Source of the DNA: Tragulus kanchil
Lineage: Eukaryota; Chordata; Mammalia; Artiodactyla; Tragulidae
NCBI GenBank assembly: GCA_022376925.1
Contig: JAIOJX010000032.1
Coordinates: 206,828,939-206,892,938 of the forward strand
Direction: 5' to 3'
DNA: 64,000 bases
The position numbers and the translations under genes are program-made. Below the pieces are notes generated by a model. The model worked only from the letters and a program-made list of their open reading frames with translations, did not search any database and was not told where the DNA came from. Below, in pieces: positions 11,445-22,218 of this stretch. How positions within the stretch are numbered: position 1 is the stretch's first letter; each line of letters starts with the position of its first letter.

Positions 11445-13457
11445 TGCACAAATAAATGAGACAAAATATTTAAAAATAAGACCAATCTGGAAAAGTCCAT
11501 AATCATTGCATATCCATCCAGTAGCTTGGCGAGGCAACCAGATATCACACACTCATATAATGCTAATAACAATTAATATTACTAATAACGAGCACTTACT
11601 ATGCATCAGGTCCTTCCCGAATTATGTAGAATATCTCATTTATTGCTCATAATTGTTCTCTCCTAGTAGCTAGAAGGGAAAGAAAACCAATCATTATATA
11701 CTCAATAATAAAATTAATAGAATAATAGTTATTGTATATACTAGGTACATAATATATGCCAGGCCCTGAATTGAACACATTCTCTCCTTTAACCTTTAAA
11801 CAAAACCTGTAAGTAGGTACTATTATTATTATCCCATGGTAGGCTGCTTCTAAAGCGACTCCAATGATCCCCTTTCTGGTATTTACACCCTTGTGTAATC
11901 CCCTTTCCTTGAGTGTGGGCTGGACCCAATGACTTGCTTTTGACTAACAGAATGTGGCAAGAATATTGGGATGTCCCTTCCGTGATTAGATTACAAAAGA
12001 CTGACTTCCATCTTTTTAGCAGTCTTTCTCTTATTAGCCCTCTCTTTGGTCCTCATGCTGGCTTGCTGTGATGAAGTAAACTGCCATGTTTTGAGGTGTT
12101 CTATGGAGAGATTCACAAGGCAAGACACTGAGAGAAGCCCTGAGCCAACAACTCATGAGGATCTAAGGCCATAGCCTAAAGCCTATGAGCAGTCCTGCCA
12201 ACAGTGATATGACTGGGTGCAGATTCATCCTAATTGAGCCTTGGAGACTGCAGCCTTGTGAGACACCCAGAGTCAGAGGGCCCAGTTAATGTACACCAGA
12301 ATTTCTGCAAGACACTGGTAGGAGCCCCTTGCTCTCATCTTCAGTTAAGGAATGACAGCAGGCTGCAGAATGACAGGCTTTTTTGGAAAGGAGCAAAAGT
12401 CACCCCTCACTCTGGAACTTTAATGGAGCCAGATTCAGACTTCTGCACATTGAAGGTACTGCCATAATTACCCCCACTTGCTGGTTTTGAGCATGCCTTT
12501 CTTAATATAAGGCAGGCAGGAAATTAGACTGGATCATGGCTTTGTTACTCATATTTTATGAGCCCTAATTCTAGAATTGTGGTCTGGCAAATATAGGTAT
12601 GCACAAATAAATGAGACAAAATATTTAAAAATAAGACCAATCTGGAAAAGTCCATAATCATTGCATATCCATCCAGTAGCTTGGCGAGGCAACCAGATAT
12701 CACACACTCATATAATGCTAATAACAATTAATATTACTAATAACGAGCACTTACTATGCATCAGGTCCTTCCCGAATTATGTAGAATATCTCATTTATTG
12801 CTCATAATTGTTCTCTCCTAGTAGCTAGAAGGGAAAGAAAACCAATCATTATATACTCAATAATAAAATTAATAGAATAATAGTTATTGTATATACTAGG
12901 TACATAATATATGCCAGGCCCTGAATTGAACACATTCTCTCCTTTAACCTTTAAACAAAACCTGTAAGTAGGTACTATTATTATTATCCCATGGTAGGCT
13001 GCTTCTAAAGCGACTCCAATGATCCCCTTTCTGGTATTTACACCCTTGTGTAATCCCCTTTCCTTGAGTGTGGGCTGGACCCAATGACTTGCTTTTGACT
13101 AACAGAATGTGGCAAGAATATTGGGATGTCCCTTCCGTGATTAGATTACAAAAGACTGACTTCCATCTTTTTAGCAGTCTTTCTCTTATTAGCCCTCTCT
13201 TTGGTCCTCATGCTGGCTTGCTGTGATGAAGTAAACTGCCATGTTTTGAGGTGTTCTATGGAGAGATTCACAAGGCAAGACACTGAGAGAAGCCCTGAGC
13301 CAACAACTCATGAGGATCTAAGGCCATAGCCTAAAGCCTATGAGCAGTCCTGCCAACAGTGATATGACTGGGTGCAGATTCATCCTAATTGAGCCTTGAG
13401 ATGACTGCAGCCTTGTGAGACACCCAGAGTCAGAGGGCCCAGTTAATGTACACCAGA
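11159..13457. repeat. D5: direct tandem duplication, unit about 1,155 bp
   Basis: Positions 11,159-12,314 recur at 12,315-13,457. Differences sit at the start of copy 2 (gccccctttc/gccccttgc) and in the last 70 bp of copy 1 (gccttggagactg/gccttgagatgactg). The unit starts inside copy 2 of D4, so 'ctggtaggagcc' to about 'cttaatataaggc' is present three times (10,101, 11,159 and 12,315). Confidence 0.97.
11563..11840 (-). mobile_element. MIR-like SINE remnants
   Basis: Two adjacent stretches resemble MIR in reverse: 'gagcacttactatgcatcagg' followed by 'tctcatttattgctcataattg', and 'atatgccaggccctgaattga' followed by 'aacctgtaagtaggtactattattatta'. The second copy is at 12,718-12,995 through D5. 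Confidence 0.6.
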
Positions 13458-13542
13458 ATTTCTGACCCACAGAGACAGACGTGATAAATGTTTTAAGCTA
13501 CTAAACTTTGGGATCATTTTTACACAGCAAGAAATAACTAAT
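12996..13542 (+). mobile_element. MLT1-type MaLR LTR (old endogenous retroviral LTR)
   Basis: The stretch matches the layout of an old mammalian MaLR LTR: 'gagtgtgggctggaccca.tgacttgct', 'agattacaaaagactgacttcc', 'gaagtaaactgccatgtt', and the 3' end 'gataaatgttttaagctactaaactttggg' to 'aataactaatatt'. This is the complete version, in copy 2 of D5. A version cut off by the junction lies at 11,841-12,311. It has no coding region. Confidence 0.65.
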
Positions 13543-13690
13543 ATTTATCCCATTTTGTAGATGAAAAAACTAAAGTTTAGGTAAATGAATCAACTTTCCC
13601 AGATTCACACAGCTATAAACATCAGAGCCAGGATGAACACATTTAGGTTCAGAGTCTGAATTCAAATCAACTTTCTTATGAGATTCCAAA
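13540..13690 (-). mobile_element. MIR SINE
   Basis: Reverse MIR pattern: 'atcccattttgtagatgaaaaaact', 'cccagattcacacagctat', 'cagagccaggat'. The second copy is at 14,642-14,792 through D6. Confidence 0.75.
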
Positions 13691-14062
13691 TGATTAGGAA
13701 ACTGGAGTTCTAGAAGGCATTCTACTCTGGAATCCTTGGAGTGTAGCCATGTTTCCAGGAAACTCTTTGTGTGTATTTAAAACTGGGGTGGACAAAAGTT
13801 TAATGGTGCTAAGTGCTTTGAGCGGTCCACCCCCTGCTGCTGAAGAATGGCTGGTCCACCCCTAGATCCGGTGATACTAGCCAGGGGCTCCATTCAGTGG
13901 CACAATGGCAGAGCTAAGACCTGCAACCTATCCATCTTACAAGCACTCAAGCCATCTTACCTATGCCATCTTACCTATGCAAGGTGGGTGGAGGGATACA
14001 CACACTTTTCTTAAAGATGTAAATGCCTGCATTGAGTAATGAGAAGGTATGGTGTACTACTT

Positions 14063-14413
14063 AAAAAATCACATGAGGGGGCTTCCCTGGTAGCTCAGTG
14101 GTAAAGAGTTTGCCGGCCAGTGCAGGAGACAGCGGTTCAATCCCTGATCTGGGAAGATCCCACGTACCGTGAAACAACTGAGCTCATGAGCCACAATGAC
14201 TGAGCGCATGTGCTGCAACTACTGAAGCGCGTGTGGCCTAGAGCTCGAGTTCCACAACAAAAGACGTCACCGCAACAGAAGGCTGCTCACCTCAACTAGA
14301 GAGTAGCCCACTCCCTGCCACTAGAGAAGAGCCTGCAGCAGCAGTGAAAACCCAGAATAGCCAAAAATAAATAAATTAAAAATGCATTTGTTTAAAAAAA
14401 AAAATCACATGAG
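14063..14413 (+). mobile_element. Full-length CHR SINE with 15-bp target-site duplication
   Basis: The element spans about 14,078-14,398. It starts with the tRNA-derived head 'gggcttccctggtagctcag', has a B-box-like 'cggttcaatccc', the artiodactyl CHR body ('ccgcaacagaaggctgctcac', 'actagagaagagcc') and an AAATAAATAAAT tail. It is flanked by the perfect repeat aaaaaatcacatgag (14,063-14,077 and 14,399-14,413). The second copy is at 15,165-15,515 through D6. Confidence 0.9.
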
Positions 14414-15739
14414 CCCTAGAATTGGAAAGCAAATGGTTCTACCTGAGAACACCGTCTTCCACTGACTTTTAAAATTTTTTTACTTCTTCCCATCCATGGA
14501 ATGGAGCCTTGAATTTTGAAACCACATTGCTTTGTTCCAGTATGGAAAGCAGCTTGGCATGTCCCTTTGTTGGAAGCTCCCCCAGTTTTCGATGGCAAAA
14601 GCATCTTCTTCCAGAAAATTTCTCTTTGTTTACCCAGAACTAATATTTATCCCATTTTGTAGATGAAAAAACTAAAGTTTAGGTAAATGAATCAACTTTC
14701 CCAGATTCACACAGCTATAAACATCAGAGCCAGGATGAACACATTTAGGTTCAGAGTCTGAATTCAAATCAACTTTCTTATGAGATTCCAAATGATTAGG
14801 AAACTGGAGTTCTAGAAGGCATTCTACTCTGGAATCCTTGGAGTGTAGCCATGTTTCCAGGAAACTCTTTGTGTGTATTTAAAACTGGGGTGGACAAAAG
14901 TTTAATGGTGCTAAGTGCTTTGAGCGGTCCACCCCCTGCTGCTGAAGAATGGCTGGTCCACCCCTAGATCCGGTGATACTAGCCAGGGGCTCCATTCAGT
15001 GGCACAATGGCAGAGCTAAGACCTGCAACCTATCCATCTTACAAGCACTCAAGCCATCTTACCTATGCCATCTTACCTATGCAAGGTGGGTGGAGGGATA
15101 CACACACTTTTCTTAAAGATGTAAATGCCTGCATTGAGTAATGAGAAGGTATGGTGTACTACTTAAAAAATCACATGAGGGGGCTTCCCTGGTAGCTCAG
15201 TGGTAAAGAGTTTGCCGGCCAGTGCAGGAGACAGCGGTTCAATCCCTGATCTGGGAAGATCCCACGTACCGTGAAACAACTGAGCTCATGAGCCACAATG
15301 ACTGAGCGCATGTGCTGCAACTACTGAAGCGCGTGTGGCCTAGAGCTCGAGTTCCACAACAAAAGACGTCACCGCAACAGAAGGCTGCTCACCTCAACTA
15401 GAGAGTAGCCCACTCCCTGCCACTAGAGAAGAGCCTGCAGCAGCAGTGAAAACCCAGAATAGCCAAAAATAAATAAATTAAAAATGCATTTGTTTAAAAA
15501 AAAAAATCACATGAGCCCTAGAATTGGAAAGCAAATGGTTCTACCTGAGAACACCGTCTTCCACTGACTTTTAAAATTTTTTTACTTCTTCCCATCCATG
15601 GAATGGAGCCTTGAATTTTGAAACCACATTGCTTTGTTCCAGTATGGAAAGCAGCTTGGCATGTCCCTTTGTTGGAAGCTCCCCCAGTTTTCGATGGCAA
15701 AAGCATCTTCTTCCAGAAAATTTCTCTTTGTTTACCCAG

Positions 15740-16697
15740 AACTTCATGCCGGTGGTCACCTTTATGAAATCAAAAGAAGACACATCCATTGGCTGGCTGC
15801 AGGAATCTATCCTTCCTTGTCAGCTTTGCGCTGGTGCCAAAGCAGCAGGCCTTGAGCTCAGAAGAGATTTCCAGGTGACAGTAGAGCGATGATCCCATAG
15901 GGTAGCATTCTGGCCCCATTCTCCTTTCAACCAGTAGCAAAGACTGCACTTTGTTGGTGCAGTTGTGCAACCTGGTGTAAAGTCCTTATCTGGAGAGTTG
16001 GGGTAGGACTCTTAAGCTGGCTCAGCACTCTGATTGTGACCTCTTGATTCTTTCTCATGTTCATGACCCCCTTCTCCATGGCCTCTTTCTTTCTCTCTCA
16101 GCTCTCATTTTCTCTGTCTCTGTCTCACTTTCTGTCTCTTCCTTCTCTTCTCTCCAATCCCTACATCCCTGTCAACCTCCACTTTCAGAGATCCCAAACT
16201 CAGGGAACCGTTTCTTATCAAATATCATGACTTTGACCCTACCTGCCAGCAGCAGGTAGCTCTGATCCTTGTCTGCTTATCTGAGTGATTTTCTTCTCCA
16301 TCAACTGTTTGTTTCTCTGATTCATTTGGAATTGTGTGTAGAAACCGGGGAGAGAAAAAAAATCCAAAGACAAACGAACAAACAAAAACTCAAATGGAGT
16401 TTCATAGTGAGATTGCCCTAATGGACTAAAACAGAAATGAAAAGAGACTCAGATTTTGTTCCCTTGAAAAGTAATATGATCAAAAGAGCAGAGCAGCAGA
16501 CAAAACAGAGTGAAATGCACCAGCACACATGAGAGCCCAAGGCAAACTATACCACTCAGATGTTGGGTCATCACTCTGACTCCATCATTTTCCACTTAAT
16601 CAGGATTTATAAAGGCTATTTTTGCCTTTAATCCACCTGCCATGCTGGTCTTGCTCAAGTGGTTCTGCACAGATACCATCTGCACCACCTCCACAGC
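15740..16697. other. Unique intergenic stretch with CT-rich tract
   Basis: The plus strand is strongly pyrimidine-rich at about 16,080-16,165 (TCTT/CTCT-type low complexity). No gene or named mobile element is recognised in the rest. Confidence 0.5.
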
Positions 16698-16868
16698 CAA
16701 CCACGCTACACAAAGCTGCAGACGCCGTGACTCCAGTGTTCTTGCTTTGTAAGAGGGGACCTTGAGAGTGATGGAGAAGCACAGAAAACAGGGGAGAAAC
16801 GAGAAGCTGGATGGAGTAATTGCATTATAAGATTCCTTTGTGCACACAAAATCAAAATGTAGGGTACA

Positions 16869-17010
16869 GGGACTTCCCTCGTGGTCCAGGGGTTAAGACT
16901 CTGTGCTCCCAATGTAGGGGCCCTGGTTCAATCCCTGGTCAGGGAACTCGATCCTACATGCCACAACTAAGACCCAGCACAACCAAATAAATAAATAATT
17001 TGAAAAAGAA
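16869..17010 (+). mobile_element. Short CHR-type SINE
   Basis: Begins 'gggacttccctcgtggtcca' with a B-box-like 'ggttcaatccc', followed by 'cagggaactcgatcctacatg' and an AAATAAATAAATAA tail. About 140 bp long. The second copy is at 17,970-18,108 through D7. Confidence 0.88.
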
Positions 17011-17265
17011 AAAAAAATATTGGGTACAAGTAATAATTGTTCCAGTACTGCGTGGGCTTTGATAACACAACAGCCTTCTGTTGGATCAAAGAATGTTCCT
17101 TAAAATCTTCTTTCTTTAAGGTTTTCTCTCTTACTGGGTTGTCATGTTTATATTATATTACATTTTTTTCCTTAACTAATTTTCACAAGGAACGTGAGTG
17201 GTAGAAGTGTATATGTGTGTATGAGCAAAAACATTTGTGAATGCCTTGTGTGTGTGTGTGTGTTT

Positions 17266-17420
17266 ATGAAATAGAAGGGTGACTTCCCTGGTGGTCCAGT
17301 GGTTAAGACTCCATGCTTCCACTGCACAAGGCACAGATTCCACCCCTGGTGGAGGAACCAAGATCCCACATGCTGTGTGGTGTGGCCAAAATAAATAAAT
17401 AGATAAAATGAAATAAAAGG
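17266..17420 (+). mobile_element. Short CHR-type SINE with near-perfect target-site duplication
   Basis: The element spans 17,279-17,407: 'gacttccctggtggtccagt', 'cctggtggaggaaccaagat', then an AAATAAATAAAT tail. Flanks are atgaaatagaagg (17,266-17,278) and atgaaataaaagg (17,408-17,420), with one mismatch. A TG run precedes it. The second copy is at about 18,363-18,517 through D7. Confidence 0.9.
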
Positions 17421-19343
17421 AATAGTTGACCTTTGTGGTAATTTTCCTAGTTTTTGTGATAGTAATTTTGTTGAGTTTCTAAACTTCAATGGCAAGTCTT
17501 CTTAGTGAGGCTGGCTTAATTCTATGTTCTCTATGGCACATAGTCACTATGACTGTGCAGGAGCCATTATTACCCAAAGTACCATAATAATGGTCATGGC
17601 CTCCTATGACGTTATTGTTTTCTCTCTGCCAGGACATTAATTGCCTTCTAACTTGCTCTAAAATTGGTAGGTAGGACACACTGCCAAGACTAGAGAGAAG
17701 AAAGCTGCTGGTAATACATTAAAAGCTGGGGAAAGGATATAATGCTACCTCCTTTTCAATGGAGCATCTTCACATTTACATGTTACTTCTTTTGTTATCA
17801 ACCACGCTACACAAAGCTGCAGACGCCGTGACTCCAGTGTTCTTGCTTTGTAAGAGGGGACCTTGAGAGTGATGGAGAAGCACAGAAAACAGGGGAGAAA
17901 CGAGAAGCTGGATGGAGTAATTGCATTATAAGATTCCTTTGTGCACACAAAATCAAAATGTAGGGTACAGGGACTTCCCTCGTGGTCCAGGGGTTAAGAC
18001 TCTGTGCTCCCAATGTAGGGGCCCTGGTTCAATCCCTGGTCAGGGAACTCGATCCTACATGCCACAACTAAGACCCAGCACAACCAAATAAATAAATAAT
18101 TTGAAAAGAAAAAATATTGGGTACAAGTAATAATTGTTCCAGTACTCGTGGGCTTTGATAACACAACAGCCTTCTGTTGGATCAAAGAATGTTCCTTAAA
18201 ATCTTCTTTTTTTAAAGGTTTTCTCTCTTACTGGGTTGTCATGTTTATATTATATTACATTTTTTTCCTTAACTAATTTTCACAAGGAACGTGAGTGGTA
18301 GAAGTGTATATGTGTGTATGAGCAAAAACATTTGTGAATGCCTTGTGTGTGTGTGTGTGTTTATGAAATAGAAGGGTGACTTCCCTGGTGGTCCAGTGGT
18401 TAAGACTCCATGCTTCCACTGCACAAGGCACAGATTCCACCCCTGGTGGAGGAACCAAGATCCCACATGCTGTGTGGTGTGGCCAAAATAAATAAATAGA
18501 TAAAATGAAATAAAAGGAATAGTTGACCTTTGTGGTAATTTTCCTAGTTTTTGTGATAGTAATTTTGTTGAGTTTCTAAACTTCAATGGCAAGTCTTCTT
18601 AGTGAGGCTGGCTTAATTCTATGTTCTCTATGGCACATAGTCACTATGACTGTGCAGGAGCCATTATTACCCAAAGTACCATAATAATGGTCATGGCCTC
18701 CTATGACGTTATTGTTTTCTCTCTGCCAGGACATTAATTGCCTTCTAACTTGCTCTAAAATTGGTAGGTAGGACACACTGCCAAGACTAGAGAGAAGAAA
18801 GCTGCTGGTAATACATTAAAAAGCTGGGGAAAGGATATAATGCTACCTCCTTTTCAATGGAGCATCTTCACATTTACATGTTACTTCTTTTGTTATGGGA
18901 TGTTAGTTAAAGCTTGCCTTCTGTCTTGGGTTCAATAGTATCATGGTCAATGTTTGATCTTTCCTTCAATTGAATGATTCAGACATTTTTAAAGTTATTT
19001 TGGCTTTTCCGCTTTCCTTTTTCAGGCTAAATGAGTCATTGAATTGAAGAGGAGGTTATTTCTAAATTGGAAGGTGAGGATGAGAGAAGGGGGAGGAAAG
19101 TTCCGGAAAATAACGAGGAAAAGACACCTTATTGTTCTGTAACTACTAGAGGAATGATTTCCGCTTAATTTGGTGATAGAGGAATGTAGTTTATTTAAAC
19201 GACTAAAAATATATGTTAAAAAATAGATAATTTATTTTTTTGGATAACGAACCATGTAATTTTAAACTTCTTGTAGCTTGCTGGAAAAAAATAAGAGGGT
19301 AAATAGAAGCCATATGGAAAAAAGAGTTAGCAGGAATAAGAAA

Positions 19344-19507
19344 GGGTCAAGGAATTCCCTGGTGGTCCAGTGGTTAAGACTCTGCTCTCAATGCAGTAGG
19401 GCCTGGGTTTGAGCCCTGGTTAGGGAACTAGATCCCACATGCCTCAACTAAGACCCAGAGCACTCAAATAAATAAATAATTTAAAAAAAAGTGTGGGGGG
19501 GTCAAGG
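19344..19507 (+). mobile_element. Short CHR-type SINE
   Basis: Head 'attccctggtggtccagtgg', 'ggtttgagccctggttaggg', tail AAATAAATAAAT then an A run. Flanked by gggtcaagg (19,344-19,352 and 19,499-19,507), a 9-bp target-site duplication. The second copy is at about 20,483-20,646 through D8. Confidence 0.9.
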
Positions 19508-19569
19508 TCTAGATTCTTGGTAACAGAAGTCCCCAGCCATAAAGGGCTACTTAAGAGCCCTTGACCTTT

Positions 19570-19764
19570 CCCAATCTATTCTTTTTTTTTTTTTTTGATT
19601 TTATTTATTTATTTTTGGCTGTGCTGGGTCTTTGTTGATGTGTGGGTTTAGCTGCTCTGCGGTATATGGGATCTTCCCGGATCAGGGCTCGAACCCGTGT
19701 CTCCTGCATTGGCAGATGGGTTCTTATCCACTGAGCCACAAGGGAAGCCCCCCAATCTATTCTT
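19570..19764 (-). mobile_element. Short CHR-type SINE with 14-bp target-site duplication
   Basis: Inverted element at 19,584-19,750: T run, 'tttatttatttatttttggc', 'gctcgaacccgtgtctcctg', and 'ccacaagggaagcccc' as the reversed head. The flanking repeat cccaatctattctt is at 19,570-19,583 and 19,751-19,764. The second copy is at about 20,709-20,903 through D8. Confidence 0.9.
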
Positions 19765-21388
19765 GAGTGTATGTTTCATGATCCATGAGTTTGCGTATGC
19801 TGGGTGGAGTTGTGAGGAAGGTACATTTAAATTTAAATTTAAACTTATTTATTTAAATTGAAGGAATAGGGCTGATATTTTTCTATTTAGGAGCAGGAAA
19901 GGTGGGTGGAAATGAAAAAGAAAAGCAAAAAGCTATGATGAAAATAGGTATATATTAAAAAAAAGCTATGATGAATATACATTTTTAGGTGCACAAGAGT
20001 TTTTATAGGAACATCAAATTTCTCCTAAGTGTCTACTGTGGTTTGTACCCAAGAGAATAAAAATCTTATTTATTCTAGTGCATTGTGCCAATATGAGAAA
20101 AGAACTGCAATTCATTCAATGGTTCTAATTTAGACTGCTAGGAAGAAGTTTAGAGAAAAAAAAAGACGTATTTTTAAGTATCTGACACACATCTAGTAGG
20201 GCTATTTAAGAACAGTTGAGCATAAAATCAAGTTGCAGGGAGCCGAATTTAACGAGGAAAAGACACCTTATTGTTCTGTAACTACTAGAGGAATGATTTC
20301 CGCTTAATTTGGTGATAGAGGAATGTAGTTTATTTAAACGACTAAAAATATATGTTAAAAAATAGATAATTTATTTTTTTGGATAACGAACCATGTAATT
20401 TTAAACTTCTTGTAGCTTGCTGGAAAAAAATAAGAGGGTAAATAGAAGCCATATGGAAAAAAGAGTTAGCAGGAATAAGAAAGGGTCAAGGAATTCCCTG
20501 GTGGTCCAGTGGTTAAGACTCTGCTCTCAATGCAGTAGGGCCTGGGTTTGAGCCCTGGTTAGGGAACTAGATCCCACATGCCTCAACTAAGACCCAGAGC
20601 ACTCAAATAAATAAATAATTTAAAAAAAAGTGTGGGGGGGTCAAGGTCTAGATTCTTGGTAACAGAAGTCCCCAGCCATAAAGGGCTACTTAAGAGCCCT
20701 TGACCTTTCCCAATCTATTCTTTTTTTTTTTTTTTGATTTTATTTATTTATTTTTGGCTGTGCTGGGTCTTTGTTGATGTGTGGGTTTAGCTGCTCTGCG
20801 GTATATGGGATCTTCCCGGATCAGGGCTCGAACCCGTGTCTCCTGCATTGGCAGATGGGTTCTTATCCACTGAGCCACAAGGGAAGCCCCCCAATCTATT
20901 CTTGAGTGTATGTTTCATGATCCATGAGTTTGCGTATGCTGGGTGGAGTTGTGAGGAAGGTACATTTAAATTTAAATTTAAACTTATTTATTTAAATTGA
21001 AGGAATAGGGCTGATATTTTTCTATTTAGGAGCAGGAAAGGTGGGTGGAAATGAAAAAGAAAAGCAAAAAGCTATGATGAAAATAGGTATATATTAAAAA
21101 AAAGCTATGATGAATATACATTTTTAGGTGCACAAGAGTTTTTATAGGAACATCAAATTTCTCCTAAGTGTCTACTGTGGTTTGTACCCAAGAGAATAAA
21201 AATCTTATTTATTCTAGTGCATTGTGCCAATATGAGAAAAGAACTGCAATTCATTCAATGGTTCTAATTTAGACTGCTAGGAAGAAGTTTAGAGAAAAAA
21301 AAAGACGTATTTTTAAGTATCTGACACACATCTAGTAGGGCTATTTAAGAACAGTTGAGCATAAAAATCAAGTTGCAGGGAGCCGAAT

Positions 21389-21779
21389 GTGGCCCGTTTA
21401 GTCCAAACTTGCTGTGGGTCACTTCGCAGGAGACAGCCATTGCTTTGAGTGTGGAAGCTGGAAAACTCTCAACACGCCACTTCAATTTATTCACTGCAAC
21501 CAAAATGAACTGACTTTTGCTAAATAAACGGTTGTGCTTTGTCCTTTATCATGGAGACTTCTGGAAAGAACGCCAAGGAAATTGGGTACCTTAGGACATC
21601 AAGAAGGGGAAATTTTAATCTATATAGTGCTTTTCTCTTACGGAGTTGTAAACGAGCTTTAAATACAACCTCTAATTTTGCTGTACTGTAGGTAGTACCT
21701 TTAAGTAAGCTAGCAGTGATAAGCGCCTCTTTATTAGGAGGAAGTTGGAAAAAGGCACGAGTTTACAGAGTTAACTCTA
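21389..21779. other. Unique upstream flank of the CpG island
   Basis: No repeat recognised. A transition from AT-rich to GC-rich sequence begins here. Confidence 0.5.
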
Positions 21780-22114
21780 CCACAAAGAGTTAACCCTTGC
21801 CTGCGGACTTGAGCGCCAGCCCCTTCCTTGCTTTCTACTGCGCAACCAAACTGTGCTCAAACTCGAACCAACCAAAACCGACACATCCTTTGCCAGTTGA
21901 CTTAACAGACGCCTGCGGTAGCCTATCAGAACTTTGAACTGTTTAATCATCCACCAATTACAACTAAAACTTGGTCTAGGACGCGCCAGGTCCGGGACAA
22001 GGCAAATACCGGGTCAGGAAAAGGGGCGGTAAGGAAGCGTTGACGGACGGGTAACGTAGACCAATAAAGGTAAAGAGCTGTCGCCCCACTATCCAATCGA
22101 GAGGTAGGAAGTGT

Positions 22115-22218
22115 GAAACGAGGTGGGACTGTTGTCATGGGGGAGGTGGAGGCGCTAGGTGGCTACTGGCGCCCGAGGTAGAGGCAGTGGCGCTGGAGTT
22201 GTTCTGGGGCAGCGGCAG
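22115..22218 (+). other. Probable non-coding first exon with splice donor
   Basis: The segment ends in CAG|GTGAGT, with the exon's last base at 22,218 and the intron starting at 22,219, a near-perfect vertebrate 5' splice site. The start is inferred from the position of the CCAAT and ETS sites and may be wrong by tens of bases. It holds one ATG in good context (22,137) that opens only a short frame. The main coding sequence therefore probably begins in a later exon outside this window. A weaker alternative donor, CAG|GTAGGC, lies at about 22,436-22,444. Confidence 0.6.
22137..22181 (+). CDS. Candidate upstream ORF, 14 codons
   Basis: ATG at 22,137 has G at -3 and G at +4, a strong initiation context. 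The frame reads MGEVEALGGYWRPR and stops at TAG (22,179-22,181), inside the exon. If the transcription start is upstream of 22,137, this would be a uORF that reduces downstream initiation. If transcription starts later it is absent. There is no evidence that the peptide has a function. Confidence 0.3.
   Translation: MGEVEALGGYWRPR

Larger units (their letters stand above)
13536..15739. repeat. D6: direct tandem duplication, unit 1,102 bp
   Basis: Positions 13,536-14,637 recur at 14,638-15,739 with a constant offset. The junction follows 'ctttgtttacccag'. I saw no internal differences. The unit carries one MIR and one CHR SINE, each seen twice as a result. Confidence 0.97.
16698..18896. repeat. 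D7: direct tandem duplication, unit about 1,100 bp
   Basis: Positions 16,698-17,798 recur at 17,799-18,896. The offset drifts from 1,101 to 1,097 because of small indels in A and T runs and one G (tactgcgtgg/tactcgtgg). These are homopolymer-type differences rather than ordinary substitutions. The unit contains two CHR SINEs. Confidence 0.97.
19111..21388. repeat. D8: direct tandem duplication, unit 1,139 bp
   Basis: Positions 19,111-20,249 recur at 20,250-21,388. The only difference I found is one A (cataaaatca/cataaaaatca) within the last 40 bp of copy 1. The unit holds two CHR SINEs in opposite orientation and a palindromic 'atttaaatttaaattt' run near 19,828 and 20,967. Confidence 0.97.
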
